A DNA stretch of 64,000 bases, taken from contig CAYTTY010000008.1 in assembly GCA_964440935.1 (NCBI GenBank), positions 1-64,000 on the forward strand. The letters run 5' to 3'. Positions 43,106-52,012 of the stretch are shown in pieces (the first letter of the stretch is position 1; every line of letters starts with the position of its first letter). Origin of the DNA: WJJR01 sp964440935. Lineage in GTDB: Bacteria; Zixibacteria; MSB-5A5; WJJR01. The notes under the pieces were generated by a model. The model made no database searches, had not been told where the DNA came from, and saw only the letters and a list, made by a program, of their open reading frames with translations. Position numbers and translations under genes: made by a program.

Positions 43106-43867
43106 ATGAGTTACGACAAGACACTCCCACGAACGCTCAGACGTACTGTTGGACTGTGCCTGGTGATGTTGTTGGCCGGAGTGATCGCATTCTCCTGCGG
43201 TGAGGGTGACGAGACCGCCGGCACACCACCGAATGAGTCTGCCAGCACACCGCCGGAAGAGGCGAGCCAGACCACGGCCTCGAAGGAGTCAAGGAGTGAC
43301 GCGGATCGTGAGTTTCGGCGTCCGCTCGAGTGGATTCTATCGGTGCGGAACTGGCCGGACACACTGCATTGGGAAATCGATTCGTCGTTCACTTACACGG
43401 TCGATGATCTGGAGGTCCGTCTACGCATCGAGGTTATTCAAGACCTCAGTGGCACACGTTTTCAAGGTGAGCGTCCCGTATTCCCGGAGATCCTGATGAT
43501 CGTGTCTCCCATTCCGAAATGGGACCACGCCCGGAACCTCGCGATCGATTCGCTGGTCCTGTACGATCCGATTAAGAGCCGCCGGCTGCCGGCGTTGCCG
43601 ATTCTGTCGTTTCAACGGTCGTATGAGAATCAAACGGTGCGCACCCTCTACTACGCCAATTCGGCCAGTAAGTACCGAATCTCTCCCGACCTTAACGATG
43701 GGCAACCGCTCAATCCGACACTCTATCTGACGTGGGATGAGCGGACGATCATTGCCGAATTGCCGCCGCTCACACTGAGGCACTCTCTCGAACCGGCTCC
43801 TCAGGAAGAGGAGGAAATGCCGCCCGATTATCGCATCAATCCTCCGATTCCGGAGGAAGGGCCATGA
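43106..43867 (+). CDS. Putative lipoprotein of unknown function
   Basis: A 253-residue protein. A basic start and hydrophobic helix end in VIAFSC, a plausible but imperfect lipobox with the cysteine near residue 31. A Ser/Thr/Glu/Pro-rich linker (about 35-65) follows, then a beta-rich domain (EWILSVRNWPDTLHWEID, FTYTVDDLEVRLRIEVIQD, PTLYLTWDERTIIAEL) without recognised motifs and an acidic, proline-rich tail. It is probably anchored in the periplasm. Lying between htrA and a STAS gene on the same strand, it may be an envelope-stress component, but nothing proves this. Confidence 0.7.
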   Translation: MSYDKTLPRTLRRTVGLCLVMLLAGVIAFSCGEGDETAGTPPNESASTPPEEASQTTASKESRSDADREFRRPLEWILSVRNWPDTLHWEIDSSFTYTVDDLEVRLRIEVIQDLSGTRFQGERPVFPEILMIVSPIPKWDHARNLAIDSLVLYDPIKSRRLPALPILSFQRSYENQTVRTLYYANSASKYRISPDLNDGQPLNPTLYLTWDERTIIAELPPLTLRHSLEPAPQEEEEMPPDYRINPPIPEEGP

Positions 43868-43895
43868 ACGGCAGACCGCAATTGAGGCTGTTGGA

Positions 43896-44597
43896 ATGAA
43901 TCAAAACGGGCTACACATTTCATTGTCGACAACCGGCCCTGAAGCCGCTGTCCATGTCATTCGCGTCGACGGCGTTGTCGATACGGTGACATCTCCGGAA
44001 TTGGATGCGGTGATCGCCAGTCTGGTCGAGCAGCGGCGGTTTCGCATTATCCTGGACATGGCCGGCACCAACTACGTGTCGTCGGCCGGCTGGGGCATTT
44101 TCATCTCGCGCCTGCGTGAGATCCGTGAAGGCGGCGGTGACTTGAAGCTGGCGCGGATGACGACGGATGTGCAGGAGATCTACGACCTGCTGGAGTTCGA
44201 CGGCATCCTTCCACGGCATGACCGGCTCGAATCGGCACGGGATGCGTTTAACGGCAACGGGAATAGCGATGGCCACGGTCACCGTCCGATGGCCAGGTCA
44301 CATCCGCCGGAGACCGCGCCGTCATCGGCCCCACCGCGACCGGCGTCAATACCCGGTCCTTCGGTCGCACCATCATCCACGCAACCGGCCACATTTGATA
44401 GCGCGCTATTGGAACTGGTAAAGGAAGATCCATTCTACGGACTGGGCGAATTCAAGGCCCGGTTGGCCGAATTGGGATTTCGTGATGTCGGGCGGTGGAC
44501 AATCTGGCTGACACTCCGCCGGCATCGACTGTGGACACGTCGGCAGCGGTTCCGCTACTGCCGTCAGCAGTCTCCCGGATGTTTCGCGGGAAGGTAA
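43896..44597 (+). CDS. STAS-domain protein with a C-terminal extension
   Basis: A 233-residue protein. The N-terminal STAS domain (about 1-115) is of the anti-sigma-factor-antagonist type, with the phosphorylatable serine region in TNYVSSAGWGIF. A long Pro/Ser/His linker (about 120-165) follows. The C-terminal segment (about 168-210: LLELVKEDPFYGLGEFKARLAELGFRD, GRWTIWLTLRRHRL) looks like a small helical, basic domain that could bind nucleic acid. Such a fusion is not the usual stand-alone antagonist. GAGG lies 7 nt upstream of the ATG. The diguanylate cyclase start follows within a few bases of its stop. Confidence 0.8.
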   Translation: MNQNGLHISLSTTGPEAAVHVIRVDGVVDTVTSPELDAVIASLVEQRRFRIILDMAGTNYVSSAGWGIFISRLREIREGGGDLKLARMTTDVQEIYDLLEFDGILPRHDRLESARDAFNGNGNSDGHGHRPMARSHPPETAPSSAPPRPASIPGPSVAPSSTQPATFDSALLELVKEDPFYGLGEFKARLAELGFRDVGRWTIWLTLRRHRLWTRRQRFRYCRQQSPGCFAGR

Positions 44598-44599
44598 TC

Positions 44600-45685
44600 G
44601 TGACCGATTCCAATACCGAGGGTTTTTCAGGATCGCTTCGTTTTCGGCAGTCTGCGCCGCATCGATCGGAGACATCCGGACAGCCTGATGTAATGACTTT
44701 GGTTGCGCGCTGGATGGATGCCGGCACGTTGCCCGAACTCTGCACGCTTCTGTGTCGCGACCTCGGCGAACACGCAGGTGTGTCGCAGCTACTGATTGTC
44801 TCACACTCCAATGATGTCGCGCAAATGTGGGCGGTGGCGCCGGCCGACGATGACTTGATTCGCGCGGTCGATCGCATCCTCGGCACCTCGCCGGGGCGGA
44901 TGGATTTGCTGACCAGCGGACGCGGCCGCGTTCTGATGGCCGACCATCCCGATGCCGAGGGACTGGGGGCATTTGCGGCGCTCGGGTTTACGCAGACCAC
45001 CACGGTATTGACCGACACCCCGATCAGTTTCGCCATCTATTGCGGAACGCGTGACACCGATCAAACATCACACCCGAATTGCCTTACCGAATCATCGCTG
45101 TGGCCGGGTGTCCTGATGGTGTTGCGTAATTTGGCACGGATTGAACATCTTCGCGCCTTATCGCATATCGACTCGGTGACAGGCATCCATAATCGGTCAT
45201 ATCTCAATACGCGGCTGGTCGAGGAAGTGGCACGCGCGCGACGATTCCATCGCCCGCTGTCGCTGGCCATCTTTGACATCGATCACTTTAAGTCGCTGAA
45301 CGACACCTATGGACACCAGACCGGCGATGCCACTCTGCGCCAGATGGCGGAGTATGTACGCTGGACCATTCGCTCAATCGACGTGTTCTGCCGTCTCGGA
45401 GGCGACGAGTTTGCGGTGTTGATGCCTGATGCCGATACGAGCGATTGCTCACACTTTGCCGAGCGGCTCATCTCCGTACTGATGGCGCAACGGTTTACCC
45501 TCGACAAGTCGGGTCAGCAGGCGCAGTTGGGTATTTCGATGGGCGCCGCGGTATATCCTGTCCATGCCACTGAACACGAGCGGTTGATCTGGTGTGCCGA
45601 TATGTCGTTGCTGGAGGCGAAGCACCGGGGACGTGGCCAGTTTCTGTTGTACGAGCGATCGTTTGGACGGCAGGCGTCGTCGTAA
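44600..45685 (+). CDS. Diguanylate cyclase (GGDEF)
   Basis: A 361-residue protein. An N-terminal GAF-like sensory region (about 30-180) precedes a GGDEF domain (about 190-355) that makes cyclic di-GMP from GTP. The active-site motif LGGDEFAVL is intact, with the metal-binding FDIDHFK. An RSID sequence at the right distance forms the RxxD inhibitory site, so product feedback is expected. I chose the GTG at 44600 because GGAAGG sits 5 nt before it and it follows the STAS stop; starts at 44495 and 44579 overlap the STAS gene. Linkage with STAS suggests a shared signalling switch. Confidence 0.85.
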   Translation: MTDSNTEGFSGSLRFRQSAPHRSETSGQPDVMTLVARWMDAGTLPELCTLLCRDLGEHAGVSQLLIVSHSNDVAQMWAVAPADDDLIRAVDRILGTSPGRMDLLTSGRGRVLMADHPDAEGLGAFAALGFTQTTTVLTDTPISFAIYCGTRDTDQTSHPNCLTESSLWPGVLMVLRNLARIEHLRALSHIDSVTGIHNRSYLNTRLVEEVARARRFHRPLSLAIFDIDHFKSLNDTYGHQTGDATLRQMAEYVRWTIRSIDVFCRLGGDEFAVLMPDADTSDCSHFAERLISVLMAQRFTLDKSGQQAQLGISMGAAVYPVHATEHERLIWCADMSLLEAKHRGRGQFLLYERSFGRQASS

Positions 45686-45702
45686 GGGACTCGAATCTGA
45701 AC

Positions 45703-45747
45703 CCACCCGAACGGATCATCTCCTTCGAAGATGATCCGTTCGGGTGG
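45703..45747. repeat. Long hairpin, family G copy 2
   Basis: 19-bp perfect stem (45703-45721 with 45729-45747), 7-nt loop, followed by GGTACCCCA. The outer stem matches 593-637 but the inner stem differs with compensating changes. It lies 17 bp after the cyclase stop, so it may be a transcript-end structure. Confidence 0.7.
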
Positions 45748-45843
45748 GGTACCCCAGTGTACTCCAGTGCCAAGAGAACCGATCCGGACAACGTAATAGC
45801 TTACTGGCTGTAATCGCTGTCTGCAATTACGATTGGGAGACCC

Positions 45844-46989
45844 ATGGGTACACCGGCATCCGAAATTCAAGACCGCAACCAACCGACGTCGGAGCGCACA
45901 CGATCGCGTGTCGCCGCTGTCTTCACCAAACCGGAAACGGTGCTGGATGACTATCGGCGTTTACTCGATCTGGTGGGGGTCACCGATACACTCAGCCATG
46001 ATGTCGACACGCTGCTGAAGCTGAACTTGTCGTGGACGAAGTATTTTCCGGCATGTTCATCGCAGCCGTGGCAGGTCGAAGGGACCGTCCGGGCGCTGCT
46101 CGATTACGGGTATTCGCGCGAACGGATCATCCCCGTCGAGAACAAGACGGTGGTGACCAATCCGATCAAGGGCGCGCGCAATAATCTGTGGATGCCAACC
46201 TTGAAGCACTACGGACTCGGTTTCACGCCGCTGCCCGATGTCGAATGGATAGTGTACAAGTTCAAATCCGATTTGTTGAAGCTGAATGAAATCTTCCCCG
46301 AAGGCATCGAGATTCCGAAGATCTATCCGGGGAAGCAGATCATTCACTTGCCGACGGTCAAAACACACGGCCACTCGACCACAACCGGTGCGATCAAGAA
46401 TTCATTCGGCGGGCTGCTTAAAGAGGTGCGTCATTACGCGCACAAGTACATCCACGAGGTGCTGGTCGACCTGATGTACATGCAGCGCGAGTTGCATCCG
46501 CAGGTGCTGGCCGTGATGGACGGAACCGTATGCGGCGACGGTGCCGGGCCGCGGACGATGATTCCGCGGATTGGTAATGTGCTGTTGGCGTCGTTCGATC
46601 AGGTCGCCATCGATTCGGTGTCGGCGCGGATCATGGGGTTCGAGCCGATGTCGATCCCGTATCTGCGCATGTGCCACGAGCGCGGCTTGGGCGTTGCCGA
46701 ATCGGACGATATCGATATCGTCGGCGATGACATTGCCGACATGAACATGCATTTCCAGACCAAGAAGTCACTGGTCATCTGGGGCGATCAACTATTGCGC
46801 AAAGGACCATTGCAGTTTGCCGAGAAGCTGCTGTTGCATTCGCCGCTGATGGTCTGGGCGCCGTTTGCTTCAAATGTCTACCACGACTGGATGTGGTATC
46901 CGACGGTCGGCAAGAAGATCATCCACGGATTCTACAAGACCGAATGGGGCGAATTGTTCAAGTCGTACCGGACGAAGTACACAGAATGA
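45844..46989 (+). CDS. DUF362-domain protein
   Basis: A 381-residue cytoplasmic protein matching the DUF362 family in layout: KLNLSW near residue 60, a GTVRALLDYGY segment, the HLPTVKTHGHSTTTGAIKN core and the AVMDGTVCGDGAGPR loop followed by SFDQVAIDSVSARIMGFEP. The family is uncharacterised, and some members carry iron-sulfur motifs; here cysteines are few and I see no ferredoxin motif. GGGAG lies just upstream of the ATG. It precedes the CoA-binding protein by about 90 bp. Confidence 0.8.
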   Translation: MGTPASEIQDRNQPTSERTRSRVAAVFTKPETVLDDYRRLLDLVGVTDTLSHDVDTLLKLNLSWTKYFPACSSQPWQVEGTVRALLDYGYSRERIIPVENKTVVTNPIKGARNNLWMPTLKHYGLGFTPLPDVEWIVYKFKSDLLKLNEIFPEGIEIPKIYPGKQIIHLPTVKTHGHSTTTGAIKNSFGGLLKEVRHYAHKYIHEVLVDLMYMQRELHPQVLAVMDGTVCGDGAGPRTMIPRIGNVLLASFDQVAIDSVSARIMGFEPMSIPYLRMCHERGLGVAESDDIDIVGDDIADMNMHFQTKKSLVIWGDQLLRKGPLQFAEKLLLHSPLMVWAPFASNVYHDWMWYPTVGKKIIHGFYKTEWGELFKSYRTKYTE

Positions 46990-47080
46990 GAAATCATGCC
47001 AGTTTCATCGATTTGTGATTTGACCCGCCGTGTTGTGTCGGGTCATTTTGCTTGTGTGGGGCGAACGAAGGAGGGTGTCA

Positions 47081-47452
47081 ATGAGTACGGTGGCGATCTT
47101 GGGAGCATCGAGCAATCGCGACAAGTTTGGCAACAAGTCGGTGCGGGCACACGCGCACAGAGGTTGGACGGTATTTCCGATTAATCCGAAGGAATCGGAA
47201 ATCGAGGGGCATGCCGCTTATAAGTCAATCAAAGACGTGCCTGAGAAACTGGATCGGGTGTCGGTGTATCTGCCCGCCAAGATTGCGATGACCGTGATCG
47301 ATGACATCGCTGCGGTCAAACCCGGGGAAGTGTACTTTAATCCCGGAGCAGATGATCCGGAGGTCATTCAGCAGGCGGAAGAGAAGGGACTTAATGTGAT
47401 CACAGCCTGTTCCATCGTCGCGATTGGCTTAAGCCCGGCCCAGTTCGAGTAG
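47081..47452 (+). CDS. CoA-binding domain protein
   Basis: A 123-residue single-domain protein with the Rossmann-like CoA-binding fold. It has an N-terminal VAILGASSNRDKFGN nucleotide loop, PINPKESEIEG, VSVYLPAKIAM and a C-terminal CSIVAIGL segment. YccU-type proteins of this size bind CoA or acyl-CoA; the exact role is unknown. GGAGG lies 7 nt upstream of the ATG at 47081. The threonine synthase gene follows 8 bp later. Confidence 0.85.
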   Translation: MSTVAILGASSNRDKFGNKSVRAHAHRGWTVFPINPKESEIEGHAAYKSIKDVPEKLDRVSVYLPAKIAMTVIDDIAAVKPGEVYFNPGADDPEVIQQAEEKGLNVITACSIVAIGLSPAQFE

Positions 47453-47460
47453 TCTTTCGT

Positions 47461-48633
47461 ATGCCTGTCTCTTACACACTCCGCTGCGGCTGGTGTGAGC
47501 GTGGGTACGATCCCAACGTCCTCATGCGCATGTGCGCCGACTGCGCGCGCCCGCTGCTGGCGACCTACGATCTCGATTCCAGCATCGGTTCGCGCATTCG
47601 CGCATCGCTGAAAGACGGTCCCGCCTCGATGTGGCGATATGCCGATGTTCTCCCGGTGCGCGATGCCAGGAACATCATCACCCTCGGTGAAGGCATGTCG
47701 CCGATGCTGCCGGCGCGACGATTAGGTGAACGACTGGGACTGGATCATCTCTGGATCATGGACGAGTCACAAAATCCAACCGGATCATTCAAAGCACGCG
47801 GGATGAGTGCGGCAGTCAGCAAAGCCGTCGAGCTTGGTGCGAGGCAGTTATGTCTGCCGTCGGCGGGGAATGCGGCCGGTGCGGCGGCGGCGTACGGCGC
47901 CATGGCCGGCTGCCGTGTACGCGTGTACATGCCCGATGATTCGGGAGACGCGTTCTTCAGCGAATGCCGCACGTATGGCGCCGAGGTCCACGCGGTCAAC
48001 GGATCGATTGCCGATTGCGGTAAGCAGATGGCGGCGGAATGTGATCCCGATGAGTGGTTTGATTTGTCCACACTGAAAGAACCGTACCGTCTCGAAGGTA
48101 AGAAGACGATGGGGTACGAGCTGTTCGAGCAATTCGACGGTTCACTGCCCGATGTGATTGTCTATCCCACGGGTGGCGGCACCGGCCTGATCGGCATGTG
48201 GAAGGCCTTTGATGAAATGCAGCGCATGGGTTGGATCGGCTCCGATCGCCCGAAGATGATCAGCATTCAGACAACCGGGTGCGCTCCGATTGTGAGAGCA
48301 TTTGAATCCGGAAGCGGGACCGCGGAACCGATTGCGAATCCCCGGACAGCGGCGCTCGGACTGCGTGTCCCGTCAGCGGTGGGCGATTTCCTGATTCTGC
48401 GGGCGATCCGTGCCTCGCAGGGTGCTGCCATTGCCGTCACCGAAGAGGAATGGCACGAAGGACAGATCTGGCTGGGAGAGGATCTGGGGCTCTTTACATC
48501 TCCCGAAGATGGCGCCGCCGTAGCCGGCCTCAAGATTGCCATGGAACGTGGGATTGTGACTCCCGACGACAAGATTGTGGTGTTTAACACCGGATCCGGC
48601 TTCAAATACCCCCCATCGACCTGGCCACGGTGA
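47461..48633 (+). CDS. thrC: Threonine synthase
   Basis: A 390-residue PLP enzyme that makes threonine from O-phosphohomoserine. The N-terminus has a zinc-ribbon-like Cys pattern (CGWC...CADC) found in archaeal-type threonine synthases. The PLP lysine lies in NPTGSFKARG, the phosphate-binding loop is PTGGGTGLIG, and the substrate-side SAGNAAGAAAAYG follows. The C-terminal NTGSGFKYP is typical of ThrC rather than cysteine synthase. It follows the CoA-binding gene by 8 bp. Confidence 0.92.
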   Translation: MPVSYTLRCGWCERGYDPNVLMRMCADCARPLLATYDLDSSIGSRIRASLKDGPASMWRYADVLPVRDARNIITLGEGMSPMLPARRLGERLGLDHLWIMDESQNPTGSFKARGMSAAVSKAVELGARQLCLPSAGNAAGAAAAYGAMAGCRVRVYMPDDSGDAFFSECRTYGAEVHAVNGSIADCGKQMAAECDPDEWFDLSTLKEPYRLEGKKTMGYELFEQFDGSLPDVIVYPTGGGTGLIGMWKAFDEMQRMGWIGSDRPKMISIQTTGCAPIVRAFESGSGTAEPIANPRTAALGLRVPSAVGDFLILRAIRASQGAAIAVTEEEWHEGQIWLGEDLGLFTSPEDGAAVAGLKIAMERGIVTPDDKIVVFNTGSGFKYPPSTWPR

Positions 48634-48676
48634 ACGAATCCCCCCAATGAGCCGATGACTAGGGTGATAGCCCCAT

Positions 48677-49768
48677 GTGGCAATCACACTGTCATCCATG
48701 GCCTTAGCGAAACCCACAGCGCCGTCCGCGCGCCCCGACGTCTCCATCGTTGTGCCGATGCACAACGAAATGGAGAACCTGCCGGGAACTGTCGAACGCA
48801 TTGCGGCTTCGATCGGCGACACGACACCGTCGTTTGAGATCGTGGCGGTCGATGATGGATCAACTGATACGACGGCCAAACGCCTCCACGACATGGCGCA
48901 GACGATGCCGTGGCTGCGGGTGGTCTCGTACACCGTGAATCGGGGACGCGGATACGCGCTGCGTCGCGGTTTTGCCGAAGCGACCGGCCACACCATCGCG
49001 ACCATTGACGCCGACTTGAGTTATGCCCCCGATTATGTCGGGCAGATGGTGGCGATTCTCAATGATCGCCCCGACGTCGACTTTGTTGTCGGTTCGCCCT
49101 ACACGCGAGGTGGGGATGCAGTTGGTGTTCCACGCGGCCGATTGTTCACCTCGCGCTGGGGGAATCGGGTGCTGGGCCTGGCGATGCCGGGTGGGTTGAC
49201 GGCAGTGACCGGTATCCTGCGTGCCTACCGCCGTGAGGTGTTGCAGGTTTTAGACCTGGAATCAAACGGCAAGGAAATCCATCTGGAGATCATTTCGAAA
49301 GCGTTGGCGGCGGGATTTGTCCCGGCTGAGATGCCGGCGGTGCTCACCGGACGCAAACGCGGAAAATCGAAATTCGCGTTACGGGCGACGACCGTCTCGC
49401 ATTTGCTGTTCTCGTTTTATGAGAAGCCGGTGATGCTCTTCGGCGTTGTGGGCGCGTTGATCCTGGGACTTGGCCTCGGTGCGGGGGCGCATCTTATCTA
49501 CTTGTGGCAGTCCGGAACACTCAATCCGAGCCGGCCGCTTGTGTCGCTGACGGTCATTCTGCTTGTCGCCGGTTTGCAGGTGTTGTTGTTTGGCTTTCTC
49601 GGCTCGCAAGTCGTGCAGGTGCGTCGCGAACTGTACCGCACACAACGGACAATAAAATCACTCGCACAATCGCTGATTGATGAGCGTGAGTCATCACGAG
49701 ATGAGCAACCAACGACACAGACCCGTCACGACACGCAATCGGTCCAAGCGGCCGACGTTTCGCCATGA
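48677..49768 (+). CDS. Membrane-bound family 2 glycosyltransferase
   Basis: A 363-residue protein. A GT-A domain (about 20-240) has SIVVPMHNE, VDDGSTD and the metal-binding IDADLSY (DxD). Two C-terminal membrane helices (about 250-275 and 290-312) and a charged tail follow, the plan of dolichyl- or undecaprenyl-phosphate hexose transferases (GtrB/DPM1-like). It probably transfers a sugar onto a lipid carrier. The GTG at 48677 is preceded by AGGGTGA; an ATG at 48698 is an alternative. The stop overlaps the next start (ATGA), coupling it to a family 4 glycosyltransferase. Confidence 0.87.
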   Translation: MAITLSSMALAKPTAPSARPDVSIVVPMHNEMENLPGTVERIAASIGDTTPSFEIVAVDDGSTDTTAKRLHDMAQTMPWLRVVSYTVNRGRGYALRRGFAEATGHTIATIDADLSYAPDYVGQMVAILNDRPDVDFVVGSPYTRGGDAVGVPRGRLFTSRWGNRVLGLAMPGGLTAVTGILRAYRREVLQVLDLESNGKEIHLEIISKALAAGFVPAEMPAVLTGRKRGKSKFALRATTVSHLLFSFYEKPVMLFGVVGALILGLGLGAGAHLIYLWQSGTLNPSRPLVSLTVILLVAGLQVLLFGFLGSQVVQVRRELYRTQRTIKSLAQSLIDERESSRDEQPTTQTRHDTQSVQAADVSP

Positions 49769-50952
49769 TGCGTATACTGCTGATCACGAATCGATATCCC
49801 GCGGGACCCGACGATCCGGCGTCGCCGTTTGTGCCGCACTTCGCACGGGCCTTAGGCGATGCCGGTGTGACAGTTGATGTGCTGACGCCTGATTACGGCA
49901 CGACCGATACGGTCACGGGGCCGGTGAAGGTGCACCGGTTTACGACCGACGCGACCGTGCCGATTGGGTCCTGGAACTACCTGTCGCCGTTTGCGTGGCT
50001 GCGATTGGAACGGTTTGTTGTTAATGCTCTGATCAAGGGCCGAGCGCTGTGCCGATCGCACCGCTACGATCACGTCCTCGCCTTATGGGCGTTGCCATCG
50101 GGACATTTCGCGCAACAGTTGTCGCGTCAGTTTAACATTCCCTATTCGGTGTGGTGTCTCGGGTCGGATATCTACTCGTGGGCCGAGCGTCCGTTCTTTC
50201 GGGGACGCATCGAACGCGTGTTGAGAGGCGCACACTCGGTCTTCGCCGATGGCGATGATCTCTGCACGCGTGTCAATCAGTGGCTGGAAATCGACACGCA
50301 TTTTATGCCGTCGTTTCGACCGTTGGCTGGTGTCGACGATGTGAGGCCGCCTGAATCAACGGCTGCTCCGAAGTATTTGTATCTCGGCCGTCTGCATCAG
50401 ATGAAGGGTGTGTATGAGTTGCTCGAAGCATTCCGCATCGTCAGAAATTCACTTCCCGCTGCAACGTTGACGTTCGTGGGCGGCGGACCGGCACGTCGGG
50501 AACTAACCGCGCGTGTCCAAGCTGCCCGGTTGTCGGATGTTGTCCGTCTAGTCGGTTCCGTTTCAAACGCCGAAGTGGTCCAGTATCTGATCGCGTCGGA
50601 TATTGTGGTGATCCCGAGCCGGTCAGACAGTATTCCATTGGTGCTGACCGAAGCCGTGCAGGCGTACCGTCCGGTAATCGGGACCGACATTGGTGATTTG
50701 GGTGCGACGATCCGCGGATATGGTCTCGGGACGGTCACGCAATCGCTTGACCCAGTAGTGCTTGCGGCGGCGATGGCAGAGACGGCCCGGGGGCCGGCGA
50801 TCGATCCCGATGGCCGCCGGCGGCTGCTGGATCGTATGCAGCCGAGCGAAGCAGTACGGACATTTCTGTCGCTGACGGGCGGCGAGAAAATGCCGAGCAA
50901 AACCACCAGAAATTCAGCAACGCCACAGAAAAAGCCGGCGTATTCCGAATAA
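49765..50952 (+). CDS. Family 4 glycosyltransferase
   Basis: A 395-residue GT-B enzyme. The N-terminal domain starts MRILLITNRYP, and the C-terminal domain has YLYLGRLHQMKGVYELLEAF, TFVGGGP and the SRSDSIPLVLTEA nucleotide-sugar motif (ExxxxxxxE-like). A basic tail (KMPSKTTRNSATPQKK) could bind membrane or nucleic acid. The start overlaps the GT2 stop. With the membrane-bound GT2 upstream and the GT-C protein downstream, it probably builds a cell-surface glycan or glycolipid. Confidence 0.88.
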   Translation: MMRILLITNRYPAGPDDPASPFVPHFARALGDAGVTVDVLTPDYGTTDTVTGPVKVHRFTTDATVPIGSWNYLSPFAWLRLERFVVNALIKGRALCRSHRYDHVLALWALPSGHFAQQLSRQFNIPYSVWCLGSDIYSWAERPFFRGRIERVLRGAHSVFADGDDLCTRVNQWLEIDTHFMPSFRPLAGVDDVRPPESTAAPKYLYLGRLHQMKGVYELLEAFRIVRNSLPAATLTFVGGGPARRELTARVQAARLSDVVRLVGSVSNAEVVQYLIASDIVVIPSRSDSIPLVLTEAVQAYRPVIGTDIGDLGATIRGYGLGTVTQSLDPVVLAAAMAETARGPAIDPDGRRRLLDRMQPSEAVRTFLSLTGGEKMPSKTTRNSATPQKKPAYSE

Positions 50953-50964
50953 CATTTTTCGCAT

Positions 50965-51036
50965 TGGGGAGTGGCCAAGTGGCAAGGCGCCCGGCTGTTA
51001 ACCGGGAAAGCGCAGGTTCGAATCCTGCCTCCCCAG
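50965..51036 (+). tRNA. tRNA-Asn (anticodon GTT)
   Basis: 72 nt with a full cloverleaf. The acceptor TGGGGAG pairs with CTCCCCA and the discriminator is G. The D-arm is GCC/GGC, the anticodon stem CCCGG/CCGGG with loop CTGTTAA (anticodon 50997-50999), and the T-arm GCAGG-TTCGAAT-CCTGC. The CCA is not encoded. It lies 12 bp after the glycosyltransferase. Confidence 0.95.
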
Positions 51037-51080
51037 TTTGTTTCCAGATTTCATCTTTACGGGGCGCCTCACCCTACCCG

Positions 51081-51099
51081 GTGCGGCTGAGAGCCGCAC
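51081..51099. repeat. Hairpin after tRNA-Asn
   Basis: GTGCGGCT-gag-AGCCGCAC, an 8-bp perfect stem starting 44 bp after the tRNA. It is followed by GACG rather than a T-run, so it is weak as an intrinsic terminator, and it resembles the GTGC-led hairpins elsewhere. Confidence 0.5.
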
Positions 51100-51243
51100 T
51101 GACGCGACGTAGATGTGAGTTCCGATTCACCACGCGTCGGGAAAACTTCCCGTCGTTCAACTGATTCGCAACGACTACCAGCCCCAAACCGTTAAACCCT
51201 GATAAGTTCTTTTTCTCGTTGACCTCGCAACAGGGAGTGACCG

Positions 51244-51906
51244 ATGGTGCAACACATTCGACGTGTATTCACAGTTCTCGTCATAACGATGCTGGCCGGA
51301 GCGACTCCAGCTGTGGGTGAGACGGTCATTGTCGAAGTGTCAAATTTCGCTTTCACCCCCAGCAACGTGACCATTGACGAGGGTGATGTGATCCGTTGGG
51401 AGTGGATCAGCGGTTCACACACGACAACCTCGGGCAGCGGTTGCAACGGCGACGGATTGTGGAATGAGCCCATCGACATCTCGAATCAGATGTTCGAACG
51501 TCAATTCAATGACGCCGGCTCATACCCGTATTTCTGCATACCCCATTGCAGCTTCGGTATGACCGGTAACATCACAGTGGAAATGCCAACCGGCGTTCTC
51601 GATGGCGACGCGGCGAGCACTGTTCCCGGCGAATTCGCCTTGCAGCAGAATTATCCGAATCCTTTCAACGCCGCCACGGTGATCCGCTACACGCTCGAAC
51701 GCGACGCCGATGTTCAGTTGCGCGTGTACGATGTGCTCGGACGCACGGTGGCCACTCTTGTCGACGATACTCAGCAGCTTGGTGTCCACGAGGCTAATTG
51801 GGACGGTACCAATGAGAACGGGGAACCGGTCGCCTCGGGTCTCTACTTCTACCGTCTGACTGTCGATGACGATATCCTCTCGCGGAAGATGACGTTGGTG
51901 AAGTAG
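51244..51906 (+). CDS. Secreted cupredoxin with T9SS-type sorting domain
   Basis: A 220-residue protein. A signal peptide (cleavage near VGET) is followed by a plastocyanin-like domain (about 27-115) with type 1 copper ligands: His in SGSHTTT and the Cys/His/Met group in YFCIPHCSFGM. The last about 85 residues begin with FALQQNYPNPFN and end in SGLYFYRL...RKMTLVK, the standard type A T9SS sorting domain. It is probably a surface or secreted electron carrier. GGGAGTG lies 5 nt upstream of the ATG. Confidence 0.9.
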   Translation: MVQHIRRVFTVLVITMLAGATPAVGETVIVEVSNFAFTPSNVTIDEGDVIRWEWISGSHTTTSGSGCNGDGLWNEPIDISNQMFERQFNDAGSYPYFCIPHCSFGMTGNITVEMPTGVLDGDAASTVPGEFALQQNYPNPFNAATVIRYTLERDADVQLRVYDVLGRTVATLVDDTQQLGVHEANWDGTNENGEPVASGLYFYRLTVDDDILSRKMTLVK

Positions 51907-52012
51907 GCGCGAATTCGACGTTGGGCCCTCCCGGGTCGGCGCTCCCGGAGGCACAGACTCTAAAGAATAGAATTCTCGCCGTATCGCTCCTCTTCTTACT
52001 ATCTTCCGGGCG

